In this document: in pieces, positions 1 through 12,200 of the stretch | How positions within the stretch are numbered: position 1 is the stretch's first letter | How the letters are laid out: every line of letters begins with the position of its first letter | Source: Synanceia verrucosa | Lineage: Eukaryota > Chordata > Actinopteri > Perciformes > Synanceiidae | Length of the DNA: 64,000 nt | Direction of reading: 5' to 3' | NCBI GenBank assembly: GCA_029721515.1 | Contig: CM056562.1 | Location: 17,677,335 to 17,741,334 of the forward strand | Made by a program: the position numbers and the translations under genes | The notes under the pieces: generated by a model | What the model was told of the DNA's origin: nothing | What the model saw: only the letters and a program-made list of their open reading frames with translations | Database searches by the model: none

Positions 1-1262
1 TTAACAGGGCGTGATTAGGAGGTGGGCTACTGCTCTCTGCAGTCGCTCTCATTCTTTCTGTCTGGGCCTCAATGATCAGGCAAAGCATGTTGACACAGAT
101 CATAACACCAACAGCTGTGCAGCAGAGTGAATATTGTACTACATGACTAACAGGTAATTATTAAACACACATAATTGGTACAATGATCTTTGTCACTGGC
201 AAGTAACAAATACTGAACAATTTGACTTCAGTTGACAATGTTCCAACCACTGATCAAAATGTACAAAAAGAAAAATAATTCTGTTAAGATTTTTTGCATG
301 ATGGTTCACCAAATTACAACTATTTTTATGCTTACTATCATTACTACACCTTATTGTGGGTGTTGTGGACAGTTAATTAAGTGCCCAGAATATTCTCCCC
401 AAAGAAAACGCAGGCCAATGAATTATGAGCAACTGTAAGTGAAAAAGACAAGTTTATTTTCTTTAGGTAGAGCAGGGTGCGGCTGCACTGCCACTGGTTG
501 GCGCTCGATGAGTGGAGAGACCCACAACATCACAGGCGCAGAGATGCTATCTGTCTGCAGTTATGCTGTTGAGCTTCCAATGAAAACAGAGTGCTGGATG
601 TAAAGGCTTTGAACAAATCCATCACTGGTGACTAAATATCTGATTTGAGGAAATTGAGTCAGGACGCAGCTGGTTTGTGCCTGTCTTCCAAATTTTAATC
701 AAATTTTGAACACCTGTGATACAAGCAGACAGAGCCACACCATATCCAGTAGATCTATGATCTGACTGGATACAATTTAAGCAAACTGTGAACTATAAAA
801 AAAAAAAAAAAAAATAGTGCCTTAAAAATGTTTGTGAGACAAGTGAACAGTTCTAATTTGGAGTTGGTCTATTGGAAGAGCATTTAACAAAAAATCCACT
901 CGACAAGTGAGGGGTCTTTTGTTTGATTAAACACTTTTAGCCACACTAGCAGCTAACAGCTACTGGATGTATTGGCATGAAGTTTGGCAAAATTCATCTC
1001 CTCAGGATGTAAAAACATTCACTATCCATATAGCGCCATCATCAGGTCAAACGTTCAACTTGTTTTAGTGTTTGTTTTGGGCTAACAATGGCTTCTAAAA
1101 ATTAGTTTCTTTACTCCTCTATGACAACCATTTCTGACATTTTATAGACTAAAACAACAAAAATAATCAACTTATTATCTCTTTGAGTGCCACTGATGTA
1201 TTTTGACGTCATTTAAGATCCAATGCTCGAGTGCTATTGACGTAAAAATATGTCAAAATGTT

Positions 1263-1650
1263 TTTTGGCAGCAGGTCGCCGATTACGATCCCGAGACCTG
1301 TAAGTAATGTTGGGGCTTCTGGGAGATGTAGTCGTAGCATAAAGAGATGGTATATGCCACAGAGATCAAAGCAGAAAGTGGAGATGAGCACGATTAGAGA
1401 GCAAAACGGCCGAATTCTGGACAAAACATGGCAATTTTGGTGAAAGTGGCCTCTACTCTACCTCTGATAAAACAAGAATAGAACAAGGTAAAACCAAATG
1501 TTTTTTTTCCACAATGAAATAGAGAGTCTCCTCTTTCATTTGAGCTATTCAGTGTTTTCGGAGGCATATTCTGTGGGTCTTGAAAGATGACTCAAAATGG
1601 GCAAAAATGCTGGCAACAAGGCACTTTCTGTTTTATAAAACGGCTAGCAC
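1263..1650. repeat. dispersed repeat, copy 1
   Basis: Aligns over about 390 bp with 19973-20350 in the same orientation, by eye near 80% identity. Blocks such as TGTTGGGGCTTCTGGGAGAT and GAAAGTGGCCTCTACTCTAC are identical in both. The left flank (1205-1262) contains two inverted TGACGT-type motifs that may be a subterminal end. Class not recognised; the two copies keep similar minus-strand frames, probably because few mutations have accumulated. Confidence 0.75.
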
Positions 1651-2408
1651 ACAATAAGTTAATCAAAATTAAAAATCTTTACTTACAGCCTCATCATGCT
1701 GCTTTAATTATACATATGTAGATAGATATATATAGACAGATGTAGATAAACAAAAAACATTAATACAGATTAATTTTATCTCTCACAATGCGCTGTGAAT
1801 CCAATAAGTTAATAATATACGAATGAGCTATGCTAACGTGACTAAAAGTAATAAATCCTGCTCATGGTGAGATGAGGGGAGAAGTTATAGCAGCATACCA
1901 GAGGGAATAGTAATCAGAATTGAGATCATTGAGAATTGGCCAGGTGAGGGCTGTGGGAGAGATTGCTCAACATCCATCCGACCACAAGACATATATTTAC
2001 TGTCTTTTGATTGGCTAGCTCTAACATTATTAAGCATGTAGCAATTCTGGCAGTGTTTACTGAGAAATGTGTGGACCCAAGAGGCAGAGCTGCTCATAAT
2101 CAGACCAGCATATAATAGTGTTGGCTCATCTTGGCACCTGGACTTTTCCCTAAGGGGGAGTTCACATTTGTTATTATGACAAAGATCAGCATCATCCTGT
2201 GCTTCTTATGTATAAGTTTTTTTTTTATCCCCAAATGAACATCTTAAAATATGAGAGCAGAGAGAGGGTGTGTGTTGTTTTTCTGGTCTTGGTCTTATGC
2301 AATGTTTATTGTCATTGTGTGAAATCGCTGGTTGATTGTGGAGAGGCGGGGAGAAGTGAGAGGAGTGAGCATGTAAGAAGTGTGAAGGTGTAGAGGTGTG
2401 CCTAGCCT

Positions 2409-3261
2409 CAGGCCATGTCCACACAGGTTTAGGAGTAAACGCCAAAGTTTTTTGTTGTATGGTTATTTCATAGCCATTGAACCGGCGTTTCAGGAGCCCG
2501 TATACACTAATTTTTGAAACTGCCCTCGGAGTGGATAAATCTCTAAACGCCACCGCGTGTACAACCTATACAAATCTTGAAACACACCTCCTCCTGAAGT
2601 CATGCATGTCACTACCGGATCCGTACCGAAAGCCTCATTTGTACTGTGCATGTGCTACATCCGCTTGGCATCCTATCAAATCATTTTACGGCAGTTACTA
2701 ATCGGACAGAGTTGTTGCTATATATTTAAAAAAAAAAAAAAAGCTGAAAAGAGGTGTCATTCAGTGAAATATGCATGCTGTAGATAAGTAATGTATATCC
2801 TGTGACTGGATTTCTTACTTTAAAAGACTGTTTAAATTGAATGGCACATGCACACAAGCTAGGTATACACCATACATACTATAACTGCATTTTTACTGAA
2901 AGTTCAGTTTCTAAACAAGCCCCTTCACTTTAATCAAGTTCTACAGCCTAACACAAAAGCGAGAAATTGCTTTGGCCGTTTTGTGTATCACTGTATTAAA
3001 TTTTAAATAAAGCTTGTTTGTTAAAAAAAAAAAGCTATATTATGTTGTTACTTTTTTCCATGGTACAGATCGGGCAGCAACAACTCTGTCTGATCAGTAA
3101 GTGCCGTAAAATGCTTCCATAGGCTGCGGAGCGGATGTAGATGCGTTTTGTACAAATTGTTACAACATTTCGTGGGGACACAAACATTTCCTGAGACCGC
3201 CGTGTTTATGGAAAACGTTTTCAAACCAAAGTCGGCTCCGTTTCCGTGTGGCCAAGGCCTC
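2409..3261. mobile_element. foldback DNA transposon, probably non-autonomous hAT-like
   Basis: Ends read CAGGCCATGTCCACAC and, reverse-complemented, AGGCCTTGGCCACACGG. Long inner inverted repeats also pair: the stretch around 2648-2722 (ending in GAGTTGTTGCT) matches the reverse complement of about 3078-3140. No transposase frame survives. I could not find a clean target duplication, so the class is inferred from terminal sequence style. Confidence 0.65.
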
Positions 3262-4969
3262 AGAGGCTGACCTGCTGTTGTTTATCCTTTCCTTTCTTCA
3301 CTGAGTTGAAATATTATCACTCCCCAAGGCCAGAAAAGAGAAATATCAAGAGGAGGTAGGTGACAAAATAACATGACATGGGGAAGATAAAAGGAGGACA
3401 GAACACTTCATTGTGCAAGGTTAGTCCACGTTTTTGTTTACTGGGAGTTGTGAAAGCCCCTACTTTACTGGGCAAAAACAAAAGGGCCTAAGTGTCAGCT
3501 GCTGGGTGGAAACAGCAGATTGATTTCAGCCTTCAAACCCAAACACAGAAAACTCATTCAAGACATCGAGAGGCCAGGCAGGACTCCAGGCTAAAACTTG
3601 CACAGAAACGGGAGCAGGAACTCGAGGAATTCAAGGATAACTTGTGTGAAGTGTGCTGATATACTTAGCCCATGACTGAATGAGCTGATAGTGTTGTCTT
3701 TGCATGAAAGGTAGAATTTGCGGCTATGTGTCAAAATGTTCCCACAGCGATGAACCTGAGCACAGTGAGGTCTGAGGTTTATGTGCACACCGTGTGTTTC
3801 CATGGCTACTGGGAACAGAGCACAAATGCTGCCACGGTGACACTAACGATGACTGTGGCAAACAGAAGCACACGCTTCAAATTAAAGTTGTGTTTGTAGA
3901 GGTCAAAGTGAGCCCGTCCTCCCTCCCTCCTCTGACTGGCACTGCCACAGACTCCCTGCTTAATCCGCGGGCCTTTGTACCATCAGAGAGACCCTATAGC
4001 CAGGGATTTGCTTGGGCTGAATTCACACAGTGGGATCACGGAAAACACACCTGTAAATAAAGCCGGTGATACAAGAATGCAATCACATCTCACAACTGTC
4101 AGCCAGCCCAAATGGGCTTCACACTCACTGTCACAAAAGCACCCCATGTAACCCAACACAAGTATACTGTTTGCCCCCTCAGCCACAGATAAAACACATC
4201 TTACACTACAGTGTGTCCCACATATCAGCTCTGTTCTATGAAGTGGTTTACTAGAAAGCTCTATGGCAGACATGAAGGCCACATATTACTGGAGTGCTTT
4301 TGAAGAATGAAACCTGAGAGGAAAGTGGTGGAGGTGTGTATTCTGACATGCACGGGGAAATAAAAAAATAGGGGTAATGGTGTAGAGATGAAGATAGTAA
4401 CCATCTCAATGGTGTTCATTGACTGCATCAATGCCCAACCAACTTCAAAAGAGTCCTCATCCACCTCTCCTGAGAAAAGGACAGAGATTTTGTGCATGAC
4501 AGAGTGGGAAAGTATGCGTAATCTCTTGTGAAGTGATGACTGTTACACGAACATCACATTCATTCATCACTTCTGCTCTTCAAACTGCCAGCGCACATGC
4601 TCAGAGTGGATGCTGCATGTTTTTGGGGTTCATAAATGTCTTGTGATTGTAGCCGCACATCAACAGTTTTTTGATGATTTAGAAAAATCCCTGGTTTTTC
4701 CCTGGATAACAGTGGGATCTTTCAATATTGGTACTATACAAACTACATGCACACTCACAGAATGAGCTCACAGGTTTTCAACTTGTAGTTTAACAAAAAC
4801 ATTTGTGAATGTGAGCCATAGAATTCTATCTAGGAAGTGGATGTAGTTGCCTTGATGTCACCTACTGGTTTGTGGACCACTGTTTTGAAGTCCTTTGCTT
4901 TCCTGCAATGTGAAGATGATCACTTATGTCAATACTGTGCTTGATGACCAAATACCTGCAAAATGAATT

Positions 4970-4991
4970 GCTGTACACAGCTGTGTACAGC
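4970..4991. repeat. 22-bp perfect palindrome
   Basis: The two 11-base halves, GCTGTACACAG and CTGTGTACAGC, are exact reverse complements with no spacer. The final eight-base half-unit CTGTGTAC is repeated once more just to the right. Confidence 0.85.
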
Positions 4992-5488
4992 TGTGTACTT
5001 TACAAGTTACAGTGTGTGCTCAATTATAATTAAAAGAATTATTATTATGAATGTACAATCATGGTGTCTTGTAATCCTATGAGGGACGGGCCAAATGGTT
5101 GGCACGACACAGAAATAAAAAAAAGAAATTAATGAATGAATTGATGTGATGTGAACCCTTTCCTCCTTCCCAAACAGTCATTTCACCAGTGTACAAAGAA
5201 TTATGAGATACTGACATATACACTAACCACTTAATTTAAATTCAAAGTATTTGGGGGATCCAAGTCCTGAAGTGGTACGGTTTACCTTTCAGTGTTTCAA
5301 CAAACATCTGCGACTTACCCTCTCTATGCATCAAGTTAATTTCTGAATGAAATGAATCGCCAAAAAAAGACTCAAATTTCAGCAAATAAATACAGATAAA
5401 CCAAACTTGTTTAGAACAATTACTGTATAATTTGCACGTATTGATAGACCATAAATAGTACTTAAACATTTATTAAAGATGTGTAAAA

Positions 5489-6576
5489 TAGGGGTGCAAC
5501 AATTAGTAAACGTAGTCCACAAAAATCAGTGAATGAAATTCGTTGCCAACAAATTTGTTTGTTGATAATAGTCTGTGACATTACCGCTCGTATTTTTCCA
5601 GCCAGAAACAAGCATGCATGAGTCATCATGACCGACAAGCTAGAGAGAAATTGCGGTGGCCACTGCAACAACACTACGAGCTAAAAGATCTAAGATTTCT
5701 CTCTAAACACATCAAAGACACGGCTAACTGCTCTACAATTCAGATTGCTTTCATTCATGCTCTCAGATGGCTCTATGGACGGGGGGGTCATGTCCCGTTC
5801 AGATACATAGAGACACTGATCCGTTTCCCCACTTTCCAGCATAAGGAGACAAACATCTCCAGTAAAACAGAACGTCAGTGTCATTGTAGCAGCATTGGGA
5901 GACTGGCGTTTGAGTGATTCAAATCATGGTGCGTTCAGGTGGCATAGGAATGTAGGAATTTCCAAGCGCCAAGTCAGAATTTAAATAAATACTTTTAACA
6001 GTAACATATTACTTTTGGTGTAAGTAATCAACAAAGTAATTGAGTTACTTTTTCAAGTAACTACTAGTAACAGTGACTAGACCATATTTTTCAGTATCTA
6101 GCTCAACACTGGAGGCATGTGGGACACCTGAAGGATGCAGCTTCTGTTCACTACAGAATAATGCACACTAAATTCACTTTTCTTTTTGAGGAAGCTCGGT
6201 AGCTTTGGGGTTGTTTTGTTGTTTGCTTTTATTGCTGATATTTTGACTGTTCTATGTTCACATAAAAAAATTATACTTTATTTTTATCAGCACTTTGCCT
6301 GTCCTTGCTTTTAAATGAAGTTTAGCAGAGTTATTTTTACTATTGTAGCAGCCTAAAGAGCAGCACAGTTCAGAAATATTTCTGAATGATAGTAGTCATC
6401 ATAAAAGTCATCATTGAAAGCCAACGGCTAAATAAGAGCCACTGAACAGGTGTACACTATTACTAATAAATCTATTAGTCAAGTACTCATTAAGATAGTC
6501 GTTAGATTAGTTGAGTAATCGTTAAGATAATCGATAGATTAGTCGACAATCAAAATAATCGTTAGTTGCAGCCCTA
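5489..6576. mobile_element. non-autonomous hAT-like transposon with 8-bp target duplication
   Basis: The element starts TAGGGGTGCAAC and ends GTTGCAGCCCTA (11 of 12 terminal bases inverted). It is flanked on both sides by the identical octamer GTGTAAAA (5481-5488 and 6577-6584). An 8-bp duplication with TAGGG ends is the hAT pattern. The right end carries several ATCGTTAG/ATCGATAG-type subterminal repeats. No intact transposase is present. An internal segment (about 5757-5990) belongs to a different repeat family also seen at 10222 and 18870. Confidence 0.88.
5757..5990. repeat. three-copy repeat family, member A (inside hAT-like element)
   Basis: Shares a run of similarity with 10222-10460 and 18870-19110: CTCTCAGATGGC, then CCAGCATAA.GAGACAAACA, a TGTAGCAGCA.GGGAG block and a CCAAG..CCAAGTCAGAATT block. 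The shared part lacks the terminal repeats of member C, so it is a partial copy or a module common to both elements. Confidence 0.65.
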
Positions 6577-7155
6577 GTGTAAAACTGGTTTAACACAACA
6601 GTTTGAGGGTATTGAGGTTTCAGAATAAAGGTGTTGGTGAGTGTACAATTATACTTGTCTTGCGAGGCTTTCAGTCAGCTTTGTGGCGGTGCAACCTGCA
6701 GGCCTTATTTGGGTTATCGTAACAAAAAATTAGCACCAACACCGAGGTTGTAAACAAATTTGGTTAACTGTGTAAAATACAAAAAGCCATCAGTTCACTT
6801 GGGCTAGATTAAAAAAAATCTGTCATAAGGAGTTACAGTGGCAGAGCAGGAACTGCCAGCAGGACTGGCAGCACATCTAAAAATCATCGACCAAATTACG
6901 ACAAGCTGAGCAGCATTCAGGACAACAGATGACAAGTTTTCTCACGCCATTGGTAAGTAAAGAGTAACAAAGTAAACAGTTACCTCAGACATAAACTTCC
7001 TTGCAACACTGCCTGGCACTGTCCCCAGTCCCTGCCTCCTCCCTTCTCAAACTGCAGCTTTACCTACTTTGTCCTGTCCATTCAATTTAGACGTTTCTGC
7101 TCGGTTTAAGAATCTTACAAATTCCATTAGTGGATATAGGATTAAGTATTGAGCT

Positions 7156-7198
7156 TTTTTTCTTTCTTTTTTTTTTTTTTATTTTTTTTTTTTTTTTA
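7156..7198. repeat. T-rich tract
   Basis: About 43 bases, nearly all T with single C and A interruptions. Simple low-complexity sequence; could be a worn poly(A) tail of a retroelement inserted in reverse, but no body is recognisable. Confidence 0.8.
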
Positions 7199-8366
7199 AA
7201 GCTGTTGCTCTTAATTAACTAAACAAACACGGCCTTATATTTCACTTGACGTCTCAAGCGCTATGGTATGTGAATGAGCTAATTATAATGAACAGAGCAA
7301 CCAGGCCTGCTGGCTCGAGTTCGGGTCTGTTTTCCATGAGAAAAACTTCACACGCATGTATACAGAAAGGAACCACTTGAGCACAATTACACAGGACGCT
7401 AATTCAGGGAATTGAACAAATGGTAACAAATACATAAACTGGGGAAACTATTAGTATTTTAAAAACAAGCAACCATAGTGCACTGTTTACTGTATAGCTT
7501 TCATATACGCTCAGTGCTCAATGGTGAACAAGTTAAAGCTAAACAAAAATGGTTTTGTATTATTTTGTTGAAGCCGCATTCGAAGAATACTTGCACTTGT
7601 TTATAAACCTCAGCAGCTGCAAGCTGATCTCAGAGCCACAGAGCTGCATCTGGCTGACTCTTCATATCTATTCCAGCCATGGATTCCATGTATGATCAGC
7701 AGTCAAGTTTTGACATGAGCGGCGTTTCAGATGAGGAATGCACCACTGGGGCCTGCACAAATACAAGTGGGACTCATGCCATCAGACCCACTCTGCACAA
7801 CTAATTAAAAACAAGGGGATTTTTCCTTGAGTAACAGAGTAACCAGGGAGGTATACAAAATTCTCTCCATTTTCTTTGTCTGAGAATCACCTATGGCAGC
7901 GAAATTCCCCTCACCTTAATGTTGTGCTGAAGACCACTCAGAGAAATAATTATTGAGACATCCACAAGAATCAGACAGATGCAACAAATTTTAGGAATGT
8001 CAGACAATAGACCACAACCACGAGAACACAGGCGCCAAATGTATCATCACCAGCACTAAATATGTCCAGCTATAAATATGTACAGCTTGTGCTGTGAAGC
8101 AATCATCAACATAAATAAACTGCAATAATAGAAGACCATTGATCACATCCAATGTAACTATCAATCTAGTTGAGCAAAGTTAACATTCCTCAAACTGCAT
8201 GTGATGGTATCAGGTTGATGAGGGGGTGATCTACAGAGAGGATATATTTGGGGGAAAGCTACTATTATCTCACAAACATGAATGTCTGCAAAGCATGTAG
8301 TGAAGCTCTATTGAAAACCAATGTTTAAATCCTTATTTTGACTAAAGATGCACTTTTCTTTGCTTA

Positions 8367-8719
8367 CAGTTGTGGTCAAAAGTTTACACACACTTGTGAA
8401 GAACATGATGTCATGGCTCTCTTGAGAGAGGCCATGCTATGAAGCTCATTTCATTGACAAAACTTTCTAAGTCACCAAAATTGCTAATTTATGTTGCTGT
8501 ATGTATATTTTTGACCCAGCAGATTTGGTCACATTTTTAGTTGATCCATAATAAAGTCATAAAAGAACCAAACTTCATGAATGTTTTTTTTGTGACAAAG
8601 AAGTATCTGTTCCAATCACTCTATCAGAGAAAAATCAGAGTTGTAGAAATAACTGGAAACTCAAGAGAGCCATGACATTATGGTCTTTACAAGTGTATGT
8701 AAACTTTTGACCACAACTG
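8367..8719. mobile_element. Tc1/mariner-type MITE
   Basis: 353 bp with long terminal inverted repeats starting CAGTTGTGGTCAAAAGTTTA at both ends (about 60 bp each, a few mismatches), flanked by TA on both sides (8365-8366 and 8720-8721). The TA duplication and these termini match a very common teleost Tc1-like non-autonomous family. There is no transposase frame. Confidence 0.92.
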
Positions 8720-9143
8720 TATTTCAGTCCCTGCTGGTGTAAACATTTAATTGACTCTGTCTTCAACCCCTGTGGGTTTCCTGAGATGTTCCTCTGATTC
8801 ATTCAAGTTACATTTGCTGCACTGCCTGAGTAAACATCTACTCAAACTCTGAGCAAACTGCTGCTCCAGGGCCAACATGTCACTCAAAATCACATCCCCC
8901 ACCACACCTCTCATCTGTGGAAAGTACCTGTGTTTATGCTTTCAATCTGTCTCATACCATTTACTGAAATAGTTAAAACTGGATTAGAATTCAAGCGCTG
9001 GTGATTCACATAAAGGGGCTCAATATCAGCAAGACACATGCCATCAATCTTTCAGTAGCCTTTACTGATTGGCTTTTGAAATGGCAGCTCTAAAGATTTA
9101 ATTGAACAGAACAAAGAGAAATGTCTGAACAAATCAAACCTAC

Positions 9144-9204
9144 CACTGATGACTTTCAGCACATTTAGTGTTCAGGTTCACGGCCTCCTCACCAACTTTC
9201 TTCC
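9144..9204 (-). CDS. rmdn2: rmdn2 fourth coding exon
   Basis: 61 bp, acceptor cttcttag|GG, donor CAGTG|GTAGGT. It encodes GKKVGEEAVNLNTKCAESHQ and the first two bases of Trp266. The family reads W-Y-A-V-L-C-G at this point, so the donor position agrees with the expected exon join. I found no following exon with that sequence between 1 and 9143, so exon 5 should lie beyond the left edge. Confidence 0.9.
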
Positions 9205-12200
9205 CTAAGAAGAAAAGATAATAGATATTATAATGATGCTCCACTGGAACTCAACGTGAGCAATTCGCTCTAGTAGAGTCAAGGGGTGGGTTGACTGTTG
9301 TGTTGAGAAAACACAACAGGATATGCATAAATGAGTTTGAAATCCTTCATCACTCAGTAGAAAGTGTCTCATTCCAGCTGCTCTATAAATATCTCAATGA
9401 ATGTTAAACATCATGCCCTGTTACTTTTAATAGCTCTACTCTAAGAATGTCAAATGCTTTGTCACAGGTGACTTCGCAGGCAGCACCTGGCCAGCTCTCA
9501 TTAGAGGTACATTGATGAGGAATGATTAAAGAGAAACAGGTCAATCCAGTCTGAACTTCAGTAGAGTCGCCTATGTTTGAGAAAAAATAAAGCAGGTGAC
9601 AAGCATGGGAAGTCCTTTGAAAGAGCGTGGGAGAGCAACGAGAACATCTTCTGTTATTATGACAATGACTGTAACACTGCATAATATGTCACATTTCGTG
9701 AGAGTGCTCTAAAAAAAAAAAAATCTTAGTCGAAATCTGCATCAGCGTGTATGAAATCAATTTTGAAGTGTTACAATGGGAACCAATGTTCCCTCAAAGT
9801 TGCGAATGTGCAACTGCACACTGCTCCCGCGTTCTCTGTGCACAGCAAATCTACTTGGTGCATAGACAATTAACACATGACTATTTATTCTGTATCATTT
9901 TTCAGTGCAACTAAAAAACAAATCGAACACCGTAGAGCCAATGATATAATGGGGTTCACACATTTACTTTGCGGCAAATCAATGTCATTAACAGTGTTTT
10001 ATGCGCATGTGCCGCTGGCAGGTAAATGCTGCCAACCCCTTATTATGGTGAAACGAATAGGCTGCGGCACATTCACTCACTAACTTGGTAAGTAGATGTG
10101 CCGCAGCCTCAGTGCTTATTCTAGTAACATTTATGAAGAATTTTCATTTATGAATATTAATCATAAAATGCTGTTACTAGAATACGAGTAGCAGAAATGC
10201 TAATAAAACACTGTCACCAATCCGTCCCCCCACTTTACCAGCATAACGAGACAAACATCGCCGCTAAAACAGAGCATTAATGTCACTGTAGCAGCACGGG
10301 GAGCCCAGCATTTGTGCGTTAAGTCTCATGGCGCATTCAAGGTCTACAGGAATGTTGACCTTTTGAAGCTTTTGAAGAATTTTGAAGCTCCAAGTCAGAA
10401 TTCAAATCAGAACCTCCCGTGAAGTCAGATCTCCAACTCAGAAAGTCAGATTAATCTCACCAACCTGACAGAATAGGCTTTATGCCCAGCTCTACTACTT
10501 CCTGAACTGAATCCAGGTGTGTCTGATTATTGTTGTTGTGATTACTGTCAGGCACACCTGGATTAATCAGTTTGTCCAATAATGGCAGAGAAGAAACAAA
10601 GGAGCTGGCTGAAGTTCAGAAAGTAGTGCATAAAGCCTATTCATGCTATGTGCTACTGACATTAACTGTAGCTACATGCTTGGTTGTACGTCTGTAAGGC
10701 TGGAAGAGCTGGGAACTAAACTTTGAGGTTATGTTGATCTGAGCTCCAAGTTCTGACTTTGAATACACCATGAGGCAAACTCTCACTCCCCAGGGTCCTA
10801 AAGAGTAATTGGGAGTGGCCCGCTGATCATCAAACTAAGTCCAAATTATATAAAAATAACCTTTTGAGTTGAAATCATAAAATACTACTAATAATGATGG
10901 TAATAATAATAACAATAAATTAGTATTGATGATAACCATAATTAAATTTACACAAAAATAACTTATTGGAGTATTGAAAAAAAAAGGATAGTTTTGGAAC
11001 TGGTATCGAAACAAAAGTACTGAAAAGTACTGCGTCAAAACATTTCGAATGATACCCAGCCCTATTGAAAGGGGAACACGTCTCAATTCTTCCAGAGTTG
11101 AGACATACAACATACACAGCTCATGAAAAACAAGATTTTCTTCTCAGGTTTTAGACAGGTGTGATACTGCTGTGGCCACAGTGTGCATGTCTGATGTTGC
11201 TCACAGTGGTCCAAGGAATGCTTAGGGAGTTTGTGTTTGCTAAGACACCTGAAAAATGAGGAGGAACATTGATGTGAACAGGAAAAAAATAAAAACAAAC
11301 ATAAGGTCAAAGATGGTATCGCAAAGTTAATTTCAGAATTTATGTAGCATCAATTAACTGTTGCCGTTTAGACTTGTGTGTATGTAAGCATGCATGCATT
11401 CTTTTGGCTTCAGGTCTTGTGTGCACAGGTGCAGGTCTTCATCTACATGTGCATACATGCCAATTAAGTTAAAGTATATTGTTTATGCAAATACATGTTT
11501 CTGGATTATTTGCAGGCTAGGTAATCTTATGTACAAGAACAATATACCATGAATCATTCATTCACCCTCTGGTAACTGTTCTTATCAGGTAGGAATACAA
11601 CTATCTCTCAATTTATCTGGGACACCCCAGAGTACAGAAGCCTTTAAATGACGAGAGCTCTTATTGAAACATCATCCAGACATTTCATTTAATTACAGAA
11701 ATATAAATTTGATAAGAAACAGTGTGGCTGTTGTGGTGGAGAGAGTAGATCAAACGAGGATTAGACCCTTCGTTAACATGGATGAAACATTTAAAATTTA
11801 TCTGGTCCATGATAGACTGTCACCGCATACAATTTGAAGTTCCAAAACATTGTTTCTAATAACTGTGGGTAAACAATTCAAATTATCTGACATCACTGCA
11901 TCAATATAGACTTGTATGGATTTGGGATTTCAAGATGAGACACTGACCTCTGGGCTTTGGCCAGTATAACTGCTGTGGTTCTGACACCATAGCATGTCAT
12001 ATCCACAGAGGGAAGATGAGGTACAACACAAGGTTTAGTAGATCACCTACCATCCTCTGCATGGGTCTTCTTCTCCTCCAGAGTGGAGCTGATGTCATGA
12101 ACATCACAGTACGCCCGGATTAGCCGCCACAGAAATGCTGAGTTCTTTCCAAACTACAGAAGCACACCAAAGAGTTAAGACACACTGTTCTGTATCGAGC

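Larger units (their letters stand above)
1..9143 (-). other. rmdn2: rmdn2 intron 4 (left end outside window)
   Basis: No convincing exon seen on either strand. It contains a dispersed repeat copy (1263-1650), a foldback element (2409-3261), a 22-bp palindrome (4970-4991), a hAT-like element (5489-6576), a T-rich tract (7156-7198) and a Tc1/mariner-type MITE (8367-8719). The rest is unique-looking AT-rich sequence with short A runs, for example at 797-814. Confidence 0.7.
9205..12050 (-). other. rmdn2: rmdn2 intron 3
   Basis: A 2.85-kb intron. From about 9782 to 11064 it is mostly repeat-derived: a hairpin-rich stretch (10059-10186), one member of a three-copy repeat family, and a nested foldback MITE (10471-10642). 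The flanks (9205-9780 and 11070-12050) show nothing recognisable. Confidence 0.7.
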
